Origin: Lachnospiraceae bacterium
Lineage (GTDB): Bacteria; Bacillota; Clostridia; Lachnospirales; Lachnospiraceae
Direction of reading: 5' to 3'
Length of the DNA stretch: 40,944 nucleotides
Assembly: GCA_017612555.1 (NCBI GenBank)
Contig: JAGAFR010000087.1
Location: 1 to 40,944 of the forward strand
A program made the translations under genes and the position numbers. This document shows, piece by piece, positions 6,206-14,343 of this stretch (positions are counted from its first letter, which is position 1; every line of letters starts with the position of its first letter). The notes under the pieces were generated by a model that made no database searches, had not been told where the DNA came from, and worked only from the letters and a program-made list of their open reading frames with translations.

Positions 6206-9200
6206 ATGAGAAAAGATCATATGCGAAAAACACCAAAGATCATAGTTTCATTGATGCTCACCGCAGCTATGACGGTAAGCATGTTCTCGGCTGTTATGGC
6301 AGAAGAGACTGTAGATGTACAGACCGGGGATGTTCAGGTTGTAGAGACCAATGAACCCGTGGCTGAAGAGCCCGCGGTGGTTTCCGAGCCTGAGAACGAG
6401 CAGCAGGATAAGCCCCTTGCTGCAGAATCGGAAGAGGTTATTGTAAAGGATGAAGATGCGGGAAGGTATACCGCGGAAGATATTTCCAACGGAGATCAGT
6501 TACCGGAGGTTGTACTTGAACATCTCGGTAATGAGACTGTTGATCTGGCATCTGTGAGCCAGGATGAATACACGATAGTAAGACATCCCGAACGTGTTGT
6601 TGTCAAGAATAATGCCACAACTGCCGATCCGGATAAGGATCTGTATGCGGCTGTCTTGTTCAAGGGCGAGGAAAACCAGAAGAAGACGCTTTATGTCGGA
6701 GTAAAGATTCCTGCAGGCGGTTCCGAGGTTTCCATATATCACATGTTCAATAAGAGCGGAGACGATCAGCCTATCGACAAAGCCGACAATGATAAGGACT
6801 ATGAGATCCTCTTCGGAAGAGAACTCACATGGGAAGATGAAGAAACAAAAGAGACAGTACATTCCGGATTTGCGGTCATCGGATGGAAGGATGACGGTAC
6901 GGAGTACAACATCGAAGGAAGAGCAGATGCTCCCGGAGGAGACAAGATCGTTCCGGAAACCCCTATTGATTGGGTCGACGGACTTACCGGGATACAGATG
7001 AAGGCCGGTGTTACCAAGAATATGCAGATCAAGATATCCTGGGCACCGAACGGTAAGGATGAGACACAGAAGACGTTCAAGAAGTATGAACTGTACGAAC
7101 TTATAGAGGATTCAACGGATCCTGATGCCGTACACGGTTACAAGAAAGTACAACGTTGGCCCCTTGACAAGTCAAAGAACCCCGGGGGTAAGTCGACTTC
7201 CAAGTCTGCAACTCTGACTCCCGCCATGAACGGTGATAATATCCTTGACAGCTCTTTGTTGTACCTGCTTGAGTGCTATGACAAGGATGACAAGCATGTG
7301 GGAAGTTTTGTTACACCTGTAGCACCTTATCTGCTTGAGATCCAGACCGGATATGAATTTACATGTACACAGTCGAAGGACTCAGAAGTAATGTCCTACA
7401 GACTGCAGATGGCAAAGGTCAACAAGGAAAACGGCGGCAAGGTAACAGAGGGCTTCAGGAATGACTGGAGTACGGATTACACATGTAAACGTTTCGGCGA
7501 TGTTTACACTATCGGAGATTACCCGATCAGCAAGAAGATAAGCACCAAAGCGGTACAGCTGCCCTATACCAACGATGAACCTCAGATACCTGTCAGCAAG
7601 GCGGGATACGCAAGAGTGAGTTCGGTTGTACATATAGACGGCAGTACATTCGTATCGGCACCGTCAAACGTCTTGTCATGTAAGAAGGGTGCGGATCCGT
7701 GTTACATCATAGGCTTTGCAGGCATCAGATATGACGTCAATGACGCCAAGAAGAATCAAAACAAAGAGAATAAATATCGCGCACAGATCCATTGGAAACG
7801 TATCAACGGGGAAGATCCCGGTGATTTTGACTGGGATACCACATACATTCACGGTACAAAGGATGATCAGAATACCGGAACATGCGCAAAGAGCGGAATG
7901 GTGTTCTTCTGGGGACGTCCCGATGAATCGGATATCAAAGCTTATGAGCTCTTAAGAAGCGATCAGCCAAACGGAACATACAAGAAGCTGAAGACATATG
8001 CTCTCAATGCCCCGGATCTGCTGGAGGTTTATCGTGATGAGGAATCAAACTGGCCGGTCTATGCGATGCAGTATACTTCATTCCCTCCGGAGGCAGAATA
8101 CTGGTACGCTATCCGTGCCGTATCGAAGACCGGAAACACTCCCGGTGCCAGAGGTGAAGGAGAGAAGAACAAGACCGAAGTTGATTCGGTGCGTGACTTT
8201 ATGTCCATGGAAGGTGATCCCGAATCGATCTACCTTAACTGGAGACATGATGACTGCGTAAAGCAGTATAATCTGTACAGAGCTGATAAATCATGGGGAA
8301 ACATTGAGGAACTTGATGTGACCAATATCAAGCCTTATAAGAAGATCTCGGGAGGAAGTTACAAGAAATACAATTACGCGGGAGGCGTATACCTGTATCA
8401 CGAGTTCACGGATAAGGGAAAAAATGTTGAGACAGATAAGGAATATTACTATTTCGTCCGTCCGATATATGACACCAAGAAGGCAAACGATCCGAAGTAC
8501 AATAAGGTAAGCTCCGGTGAGATCAAGATCAAAGCAACTGCAAAGTATGCGGAGGTCAAGAACTTCAAAGGAGAGAACAACGGAATAAAGGATGTACAGT
8601 TTACCTTTAACCAGACTAAGAGGCTCACTCAATACAGGCTGTTCAGACTGAAGGTCGATGCCGCAGAGACATCTCTTCGCAATGACTGGAAACCGGATAT
8701 TTGGGATGAGTATAAACCCGGCGAAGAAACAGGTGAGCAATTCGAGGAACGTATCGATGCGTGGGGTCTTGATCAATGGAAGGAATTCATGGGCAGGGCC
8801 CAGTACGGCGGATGGGAATATGTAGATACCGTTTATGGTGACGGCAAGTCTACCGGAAAGAAGACGTATGATGACAGAACAGTAGAGGTTGGAGATTACT
8901 ATTACTATCTGATCCAGGGAGCCACAGATAAAACCGGAAGCTGGAAGCTGGCTTATTCCGGCCAGATCCAGAATCTGCCCATGCCTGTAACAAACCTCAA
9001 AGGTGAATATGGGGGAAGCGGAAACAAGATCAAGCTCACATGGGGCAAGGACAAAAAAGATCAGCCATACTGGGATAAGATCTATTATGAGGTCAGCTTA
9101 GACAACGGAGGATCATGGGAAGAAGTACATGGTGATACCAAATATGTTGATTCTACGCTTAAGAGAGGCGATGAGAGAAAGTATCAGGTCAGGGTTGTAT

Positions 9201-9502
9201 TTAGTGACGGAGGAAAGACTTTCCGCAGTAAAGTATCCACCAAGACTTGCAGTCTTCCGGTACGTATTGAGGTAGATGGCGGCGGCGAGTATTATGTGGG
9301 AGACTCTGTTGATATTCGAGGAAAAGCCGTTAAATCCGATGGACACGAAGCGTCTATCCACAATATTTCCTACAGCAGTATGGATGGAGTACTTAAGGGC
9401 AGCGACGGTCACTACACAGCCGACCACGCAGGAGATGCATGGGTAACTCTTCGCTGTGCGGGAATAAGCAAAGATGTTCATGTAAAAGTAAAGAACAGGT
9501 AA
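6206..9502 (+). CDS. Large secreted surface protein with FN3-like repeats and a C-terminal Ig-like domain
   Basis: The 1098-aa product has a Sec signal peptide (about residues 1-35, ending SAVMAEE), then an acidic, Val/Glu/Pro-rich region to about residue 90. A long string of beta-sandwich segments resembling fibronectin type III follows, recognisable near residues 258, 662, 784 and 928 (for example VKNFKGENNG and VTNLKGEYGG followed by a xxLxW strand). From about residue 1018 a bacterial Ig-like (Big) domain is likely (VRIEVDGGGEYYVGDSVDI, then a final strand ISKDVHVKVK). No LPXTG-like signal, transmembrane anchor, cell-wall-binding repeat or catalytic motif is visible. A scaffold, adhesin or S-layer-associated role is therefore inferred. 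GGAGG lies four bases before the ATG. It leads a run of surface genes that includes a sortase. Confidence 0.75.
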   Translation: MRKDHMRKTPKIIVSLMLTAAMTVSMFSAVMAEETVDVQTGDVQVVETNEPVAEEPAVVSEPENEQQDKPLAAESEEVIVKDEDAGRYTAEDISNGDQLPEVVLEHLGNETVDLASVSQDEYTIVRHPERVVVKNNATTADPDKDLYAAVLFKGEENQKKTLYVGVKIPAGGSEVSIYHMFNKSGDDQPIDKADNDKDYEILFGRELTWEDEETKETVHSGFAVIGWKDDGTEYNIEGRADAPGGDKIVPETPIDWVDGLTGIQMKAGVTKNMQIKISWAPNGKDETQKTFKKYELYELIEDSTDPDAVHGYKKVQRWPLDKSKNPGGKSTSKSATLTPAMNGDNILDSSLLYLLECYDKDDKHVGSFVTPVAPYLLEIQTGYEFTCTQSKDSEVMSYRLQMAKVNKENGGKVTEGFRNDWSTDYTCKRFGDVYTIGDYPISKKISTKAVQLPYTNDEPQIPVSKAGYARVSSVVHIDGSTFVSAPSNVLSCKKGADPCYIIGFAGIRYDVNDAKKNQNKENKYRAQIHWKRINGEDPGDFDWDTTYIHGTKDDQNTGTCAKSGMVFFWGRPDESDIKAYELLRSDQPNGTYKKLKTYALNAPDLLEVYRDEESNWPVYAMQYTSFPPEAEYWYAIRAVSKTGNTPGARGEGEKNKTEVDSVRDFMSMEGDPESIYLNWRHDDCVKQYNLYRADKSWGNIEELDVTNIKPYKKISGGSYKKYNYAGGVYLYHEFTDKGKNVETDKEYYYFVRPIYDTKKANDPKYNKVSSGEIKIKATAKYAEVKNFKGENNGIKDVQFTFNQTKRLTQYRLFRLKVDAAETSLRNDWKPDIWDEYKPGEETGEQFEERIDAWGLDQWKEFMGRAQYGGWEYVDTVYGDGKSTGKKTYDDRTVEVGDYYYYLIQGATDKTGSWKLAYSGQIQNLPMPVTNLKGEYGGSGNKIKLTWGKDKKDQPYWDKIYYEVSLDNGGSWEEVHGDTKYVDSTLKRGDERKYQVRVVFSDGGKTFRSKVSTKTCSLPVRIEVDGGGEYYVGDSVDIRGKAVKSDGHEASIHNISYSSMDGVLKGSDGHYTADHAGDAWVTLRCAGISKDVHVKVKNR

Positions 9503-9534
9503 TAAAAGAGGATAAATAAGAGGGGTTTAGTATT

Positions 9535-10515
9535 ATGAAAGTCAGAATGATGAGCAAAATGATATTGGCAGCGGGCGCATTCATGTGCGCCCTGCTGCTT
9601 ACACAACAGAGCGTCAGTGCGGAGACGCTCGAAAAGACTACGCTTGTTTACTATAACGAGGATGAAACGTGGTATCACATAACCGACAGTTGTTCGGAGC
9701 TTCCAAGCCCCAAAAAAACAATGCAGTTATGTACTGCGCTTGATGACGGATATACGATGTGCGAGACGTGTGCGGCAAAGATCGGGCTTGATGATGATAC
9801 CAACATGTCAATGACGACCGATGATCTTCCGATTACTACATCGAAAGATGCCAGTAAATCAAGCAACTCGACAAGCAACAGCAATACAAGCAATAAAAAC
9901 AGCAATACTAACAGTAACACAAACAGCAATACAAGCAAGACCGGTAACAATACCACGTCTTCAGGATCGGATACGACAACGAAGACCACAACGAACAGCA
10001 CCGCAAGCAGCGGTTCGGGTTCCAAGACAACAACTTCGTCGGGATCATCCAAATCGGAAGGCGATCTGATGACCAAGAGCCAGAGGAGAAGTAAGTTCCG
10101 CTCCAGGACAAATCCGAAGAGGGGCGCAACTCCCGTAACCGTTCCGAGACCTGCAAGTGCGGGATTCATGTATGCCGATTTTGCAAAGTTCAATTCATAC
10201 AATTCGGATAACCATCTTGGGGGAACACCGATCTATCTGCTCGGTACGATAATGGATGTCCAGCCGGTCAGGGAAGTGGGATCCATGTACTGGCTTGCCA
10301 TCATGGTCAATGACTGTGACGGATATCAGTGGTACATGAGACTGTACTGTGACAAGGCAAAGTATGAGCTGTTTAAGAATCAGTTTAAGGGAAAAGCAGG
10401 TTATATATACGGTCTGTATGCCGGCTACTCGGGAGTGACCAACAGACCCATGATGGATATAACGGTAGTTACACCGGTTGGGGGAGTTCCTACAGACATG
10501 AAGTTGTATCAGTAA
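9535..10515 (+). CDS. Secreted protein: Cys domain, Ser/Thr/Asn linker, OB-like domain
   Basis: The 326-aa protein has a signal peptide (residues 1-29, ending SVSA). A compact domain follows with WYH at 46-48 and cysteines at 53, 66, 76 and 79; the pattern YH...C...A...GY..C..C resembles the Ada-like metal-binding module seen in other secreted Firmicute proteins. Residues about 103-175 form a low-complexity linker of Ser, Thr, Asn, Gly and Lys. The rest, about 205-320, has the length and strand pattern of an OB-fold (YLLGTIMDV, YWLAIMVNDCD, GKAGYIYGLY). The flexible linker suggests that it spans the wall. No sorting signal is present. It lies 32 bases after the 1098-aa gene and 51 bases before a zinc-ribbon gene. 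Confidence 0.7.
   Translation: MKVRMMSKMILAAGAFMCALLLTQQSVSAETLEKTTLVYYNEDETWYHITDSCSELPSPKKTMQLCTALDDGYTMCETCAAKIGLDDDTNMSMTTDDLPITTSKDASKSSNSTSNSNTSNKNSNTNSNTNSNTSKTGNNTTSSGSDTTTKTTTNSTASSGSGSKTTTSSGSSKSEGDLMTKSQRRSKFRSRTNPKRGATPVTVPRPASAGFMYADFAKFNSYNSDNHLGGTPIYLLGTIMDVQPVREVGSMYWLAIMVNDCDGYQWYMRLYCDKAKYELFKNQFKGKAGYIYGLYAGYSGVTNRPMMDITVVTPVGGVPTDMKLYQ
9841..10060 (+). repeat. Low-complexity Ser/Thr/Asn coding repeat
   Basis: This stretch consists of near-repeats of AGCAA(C/T)AC(A/C) coding for Asn-Ser-Asn-Thr, then Thr/Ser/Gly runs, inside the secreted 326-aa gene. Repeats of this kind can change in length by slipped replication, so the linker length may vary between strains. Confidence 0.7.
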
Positions 10516-10546
10516 ATGTACTGTATTAAGTAAATGTACTGTTAAA
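10511..10546 (+). repeat. Two-copy 18-base tandem repeat across a stop codon
   Basis: AGTAAATGTACTGT occurs at 10511-10524 and again at 10529-10542, giving a period of 18 bases. The first copy contains the TAA stop of the 326-aa gene and the second lies just before the next gene's ribosome binding site. A duplicated GGGGAG (10547-10552 and 10558-10563) follows. Confidence 0.8.
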
Positions 10547-10566
10547 GGGGAGTATAAGGGGAGATC

Positions 10567-11082
10567 ATGCACGTCGGATGCTGCGAAAATTGCAAATATC
10601 TGGATCTGATGGATAGTGTGCCGAAGAAATGTCCCAGATGCGGCGCAGATTTCGTGTCCCTCGGTATAGGATCGGCACAGTGGAACGGCATGAGCGAAAA
10701 GGAGCGGGAAGAGACCATCGCAAAGAGGTTCCCGAAGCCGGATCCGGCTCTGTGGTCGGAATTATGGCCTGATCCCGATCCCGAAGAAACTGCCGAGCAA
10801 CGCCCCAAAGAATACGTATTTATCTGTTATAAATGCAACACCGTTACCGCACATGCCGATGAGGATGCAGGATACTTCTGTCCGGAGTGCGGATCAAATA
10901 TGGTCCCTTCCGGATATGATACGGTGGAATGGGCATACCTCAGCAAAGAGGAAAAAAGGCGTGTGACGGAAGAGTCCAAGATCCACTACATGGTAGGACA
11001 GATCAAGAAGGTATCCTACGATGACAGTGAGACTGTCTCAAGAGTGATAAAGGTTGTAAAGAATACAACCGGTGATCTGTGA
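10567..11082 (+). CDS. Cytoplasmic protein with two zinc ribbons
   Basis: The 171-aa protein has two CxxC...CxxC zinc-binding sites. The first uses Cys6/Cys9 and Cys22/Cys25, and the second Cys87/Cys90 and Cys105/Cys108, each followed by a similar stretch containing W...(M/L)S(E/K)xE(R/K)xxxxE, so the protein looks internally duplicated. No signal peptide or membrane segment is present. Rubredoxin/rubrerythrin-type knuckles look alike, but the protein is too short for a rubrerythrin and no ferritin-like helices are present. The function is unknown. Its stop overlaps the start of the sortase gene (TGATG), so it is translationally coupled to an envelope enzyme, which is an unusual partner for a cytoplasmic zinc-ribbon protein. 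Confidence 0.75.
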   Translation: MHVGCCENCKYLDLMDSVPKKCPRCGADFVSLGIGSAQWNGMSEKEREETIAKRFPKPDPALWSELWPDPDPEETAEQRPKEYVFICYKCNTVTAHADEDAGYFCPECGSNMVPSGYDTVEWAYLSKEEKRRVTEESKIHYMVGQIKKVSYDDSETVSRVIKVVKNTTGDL

Positions 11083-11909
11083 TGAAGACCACAAAGGGCA
11101 TAACAGCAGCGATCATTATTGCGGTGATAACGGTGATCGCATTGACGGCTGCCATAGGGTATTTTGCCGGAAGAAATAAAGAGGCCCAAGACCTTATCAC
11201 CGAAGCGGAAGCAGAAGCATCGGCGGAAGAACTGCTTGATGATGTAGCGAAGAACGAATCCTCCGGGAAGATAGTAAAACCCGAAGCATGGTACGGATTT
11301 TACGAAAGCAGCGGCGATATGGAACGCGACATCGATCTTGAAGGATACAGGAGCAGATGTCCGGATGTATACGCCGTTATAGAGATACCGGGAACCGACA
11401 TCGAAGAGCCCATCGCATACTGCGAGGATGCAAATGATCCGTTTTACTTTACGCATGATATAGACGGACAACCCAGCGATAAGGGAATGATAATAACCGA
11501 TTCGATGAACAGTCCTGATCTTTCGGATCCGGTCACTGTCATATACGGACACGATCCCGAGGACGGAACCATGTTTTCCCGGCTTCATCTGTTCAGGGAT
11601 TCGGATTTCTTTGATGAACATGATAAGGTAAAGATCTACCTGGAAGATGCCGAACTTATATACAGGATATATGCGTGCTATATCGGATCGAGCGATCATA
11701 TACTGGTGAACAATGATTTTTCCGATCCGACGGCATTCGGACAGTATTTTGATTCAATAAAAAACGTCAGGGATCTGTCGATGAACATACGCAACGAAGC
11801 AAAGCCTTACTATGACGATCATGTGATCACTCTGGTCACTCATTGCAAAGATGACAGTAAGCGTCTGTTTGTTCATGCGGTCCTTTGGCAGGTCAGATGG
11901 GGCAAGTGA
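11082..11909 (+). CDS. Class B-like sortase with a variant active-site motif
   Basis: The protein (about 275 aa) has an N-terminal membrane anchor (about residues 8-30), a coiled Glu/Ala-rich spacer and a sortase domain from about residue 85. Counting from the GTG at 11079, the expected residues are H158 in VIYGHD, C256 in TLVTHCKDD and R262 in SKRLFVHAVL. In most sortases the cysteine motif is TLxTC; here one residue, His255, is inserted before the Cys, and only five residues separate Cys from Arg. The domain fits class B best (AVIEIPGTDIEEPI, FYFTHDIDG). Sortases join proteins to the wall or to each other, but no protein in the window shows a sorting signal. The ATG at 11082 shares bases with the preceding stop codon. 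The family is secure; activity is likely. Confidence 0.88.
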   Translation: MKTTKGITAAIIIAVITVIALTAAIGYFAGRNKEAQDLITEAEAEASAEELLDDVAKNESSGKIVKPEAWYGFYESSGDMERDIDLEGYRSRCPDVYAVIEIPGTDIEEPIAYCEDANDPFYFTHDIDGQPSDKGMIITDSMNSPDLSDPVTVIYGHDPEDGTMFSRLHLFRDSDFFDEHDKVKIYLEDAELIYRIYACYIGSSDHILVNNDFSDPTAFGQYFDSIKNVRDLSMNIRNEAKPYYDDHVITLVTHCKDDSKRLFVHAVLWQVRWGK

Positions 11910-13034
11910 TTGGAGAACAGTCAATCGGAAAAAAAGAGCGTGCCCAAATGGGCAAAGGCAGTGCTCATCATATTATCGGCTGTCATAGCGATACTGCTCG
12001 TTGCATTCGTTGTCGTTTTCCGTAAATGGCAGCGGGCGGACATACTGACGGCAGAAATGTTCCGCGCCAATGAGGAAAACACCATGCCGGACCGGAAGGT
12101 GAACGAGCTTGTGGAGAATCCCAACGCGAAGGTGGCAGGCAAGTTCGAAGAAGGCGTGACGACAGATTTTGAAGGACAGAAGTACAGGTACAATGACAAC
12201 CTCATCAACATCCTTGTGATCGGGATAGACGATTACGGATTGAAGGGAGGAACCGATACGGACGTCAATCCGTATCAGGCAGATACGATAGTCCTCGGAA
12301 CGGTCGATGCGATAAAGAAGACCGTGAGCTTCATGTGCATCCCAAGAGATACCGTAACGGATATCAAAGTGCTCGATCTTAATGATGAAGTTGCGGCGGT
12401 GAAGAAGGGGCCGATAGCGATACAGCACAGCTTCGGAACTCAGGGCGAGAAGACGAATGAAGCGGTTGCGGACACCGTGAGCGAATTGTTGTATAATGTT
12501 CCTATATACAGATACGTTGCGATAGATATATCGGCGATACCGGATATAAATGATTCTCTCGGAGGGATCAGGGTTGACATCCCTGAGGATCTGACCAAAT
12601 GGGATCCGAAGATGAAAGAGGGAGTGACAGACTACCTCCTTCTCGGAGATGATGCGGTGATATTCGTGGCAAGAAGGGATACGGATATCGACGACAGCGC
12701 CATGGGCAGGATGAAGAGACAGATGACATACCTTAAGAAACTGTTTCCCGCCGTCAAGGAAGAGACATCCCGGAATCTGATGTATCCGATCAATATGTAT
12801 AATAAAGAGGCAGATAAGATCAGGACCAACCTGACACTTGATGAGATGACGTATCTTACCAAGCTGATGCTTGACTTATCGCTTGATGAAAGTGAGATAG
12901 TATCCGTGCCGGGTCAGATGAAGCGCATCGAACCGGATGAGATAGAAGACTATGAATATGAAATGGGTTACATCGTTGACGAAGAAGCTTTGAAGAAGCT
13001 TGTAGTCGACAGGTTTTACGTTAAGGCAGAATAG
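11910..13034 (+). CDS. LytR-CpsA-Psr (LCP) family wall-polymer ligase
   Basis: The 374-aa protein has one N-terminal membrane helix (residues about 15-37) and an extracytoplasmic LCP domain from about residue 95. Family residues are visible: D107 in VIGIDDYG, D125 in QADTIVLG and R146 in CIPRDT. The later VDIPEDL segment is also present. LCP enzymes transfer lipid-linked wall teichoic acid or capsular polymers to peptidoglycan. It starts at a TTG touching the sortase stop codon. The region upstream has no strong ribosome binding site, so translation may depend on coupling; a GTG at 11940 is an alternative. Its position before the exopolysaccharide module suggests that it attaches that polymer to the wall. 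Confidence 0.9.
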   Translation: MENSQSEKKSVPKWAKAVLIILSAVIAILLVAFVVVFRKWQRADILTAEMFRANEENTMPDRKVNELVENPNAKVAGKFEEGVTTDFEGQKYRYNDNLINILVIGIDDYGLKGGTDTDVNPYQADTIVLGTVDAIKKTVSFMCIPRDTVTDIKVLDLNDEVAAVKKGPIAIQHSFGTQGEKTNEAVADTVSELLYNVPIYRYVAIDISAIPDINDSLGGIRVDIPEDLTKWDPKMKEGVTDYLLLGDDAVIFVARRDTDIDDSAMGRMKRQMTYLKKLFPAVKEETSRNLMYPINMYNKEADKIRTNLTLDEMTYLTKLMLDLSLDESEIVSVPGQMKRIEPDEIEDYEYEMGYIVDEEALKKLVVDRFYVKAE

Positions 13035-13069
13035 CTGTTGCCGAACAGACCAAAGGAGGTATCAGAACT

Positions 13070-13585
13070 ATGAAGAAGATCAGAATAATGGCAGCACTTG
13101 TTGCTGTATTTGCCATGCTTATGGGAACCGTTGTATACGGTGCACCCAGTCCCGTGGCAGGAACGGTAACGGTCGTAACACCCGGAAAACCCGGAGGATC
13201 AGCTGCATCGGTCAAGGCTCCGACGCAGAAGGAACTGAGTCAGCTAGCATCATATATTGAAGAAAGTGCAGCCGGCATGGGAGTGACCGCGACCGTCAAG
13301 ACTTCGATTTCCATCGTGGCACCTGCGGACTATAAGGGTGGCGACATCCCTACCGTAGTGGCAGTTGCAGGAATTCCCAACGGAGCGAGCAACGTATTTG
13401 CGTTTATCCTCTTGCCCAACGGTAAGAAGACAATTATTCCGTGTACCGTAAGAAACGGATATGTAGGATTTGTGGCACCCGCGTTCGGCACGGTATCCAT
13501 AGTTGTGCTTGATAAGGCGCCCGGTACCGCTGCAAATGCAGGCAGTATCGGCAATGCCACCACAATGCCCGCTACGCTTCACTGA
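13070..13585 (+). CDS. Secreted 171-aa protein of unknown function in the exopolysaccharide operon
   Basis: A signal peptide covers residues 1-25 (cleavage likely after VYG in GTVVYGAPS). The mature protein starts with a Pro/Gly/Val-rich stretch, then a helical segment (KELSQLASYIEES). A small beta domain follows (VFAFILLPNGKK, then IIPCTVRNGYVGF and a final FGTVSIVVLDK strand), and the tail is Ala/Gly/Thr-rich. It is small, with one cysteine and no anchor. AAAGGAGG lies upstream of the ATG. It sits between the LCP gene (35 bases) and the PHP phosphatase (one base), so it is probably expressed with the polysaccharide machinery. A role as an extracellular partner of the polymer is inference. 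Confidence 0.7.
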   Translation: MKKIRIMAALVAVFAMLMGTVVYGAPSPVAGTVTVVTPGKPGGSAASVKAPTQKELSQLASYIEESAAGMGVTATVKTSISIVAPADYKGGDIPTVVAVAGIPNGASNVFAFILLPNGKKTIIPCTVRNGYVGFVAPAFGTVSIVVLDKAPGTAANAGSIGNATTMPATLH

Positions 13586-13586
13586 A

Positions 13587-14312
13587 ATGACAGATATTAC
13601 GGATATCCATTGCCATATCATCCCGGGAGTGGATGACGGCGCACGTGATATGGAGCAGTCGATACGGATGCTCCATATCATGCATGATGAAGGGATCAGA
13701 TCCGTTATCGCCACATACCATTATCATCCGGGACATATGGAAGCAGACGCGGATACTGTACGGAAACGGTTTGACAGGCTATGCGAACTGGCTGCATCGG
13801 ATGATAAGATCTCAGATATGAAGCTCTTTCCCGGATGCGAAGTGTATTACTATCCGAGCATTATCGAGTGGCTTGACGAAGGACGCATACTGACTCTTGC
13901 AGGATCTGATTATGTTCTTCTGGAGTTTTCATATACGATAGATAAGCGCCAAATGGAAGAAGCTGTTGTATCCGTAAGGAACGCGGGATACATTCCGGTG
14001 ATAGCACATGTTGAGAGATACTCTTCTCTTACGACTGATCACGGCGGTATCGATGATCTTATCACGAGAGGTGCCTATATACAGGTAAACGCCGAAGCGC
14101 TTTATTCCGGTTTCAGGACGAAGTCTTTTGTAAAAAGACTCCTGAAGGAAGAGAAGGTGCATTTTATCGCAACGGATGCGCATGATACCTCGAGCCGGGC
14201 TCCTCTTATCGACAGGGCCGCCGGGTATGTTGAGAAGAAGTACACAGAGGAATACTGCAACAGGATCTTTACCGTTAATCCGGCCAAGATCATAAGAAAT
14301 GAGTATATATAA
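13587..14312 (+). CDS. cpsB: PHP-domain tyrosine-protein phosphatase (CpsB/YwqE type)
   Basis: I start this gene at the ATG at 13587, one base after the preceding stop codon, because the protein then begins MTDITDIHCHIIPGVDDG as the family does. The longer frame from 13503 adds residues that overlap the upstream gene. The 241-aa PHP domain shows the metal ligands H8, H10 and D16, H45 and H47, E85, H141 (VIAHVERY) and D197/H199 (ATDAHD). CpsB-type enzymes are manganese-dependent phosphatases that dephosphorylate the tyrosine tail of the cognate BY-kinase, here the third gene downstream counting this one, and thereby tune polymer length and output. Very high confidence in family; the exact polymer is not known. 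Confidence 0.93.
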   Translation: MTDITDIHCHIIPGVDDGARDMEQSIRMLHIMHDEGIRSVIATYHYHPGHMEADADTVRKRFDRLCELAASDDKISDMKLFPGCEVYYYPSIIEWLDEGRILTLAGSDYVLLEFSYTIDKRQMEEAVVSVRNAGYIPVIAHVERYSSLTTDHGGIDDLITRGAYIQVNAEALYSGFRTKSFVKRLLKEEKVHFIATDAHDTSSRAPLIDRAAGYVEKKYTEEYCNRIFTVNPAKIIRNEYI

Positions 14313-14343
14313 GGGAATCTAATCATTAAAAGAGGGGAATCAA

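Noticed and set aside
8291-8776. 161-aa open frame on the minus strand and similar ones inside 6500-9500
   Set aside because: All are antisense shadows of the 1098-aa secreted protein gene, without start signals or recognised domains.
9675-10202. 175-aa Leu/Val-rich minus-strand frame that looks like a membrane protein
   Set aside because: It is the reverse reading of the Ser/Thr/Asn repeat in the 326-aa gene; the hydrophobic look is an artefact of that repeat.
13503-13586. Longer start for the PHP phosphatase
   Set aside because: It overlaps the preceding secreted protein in another frame and adds residues not typical of the family; ATG 13587 gives the normal beginning.
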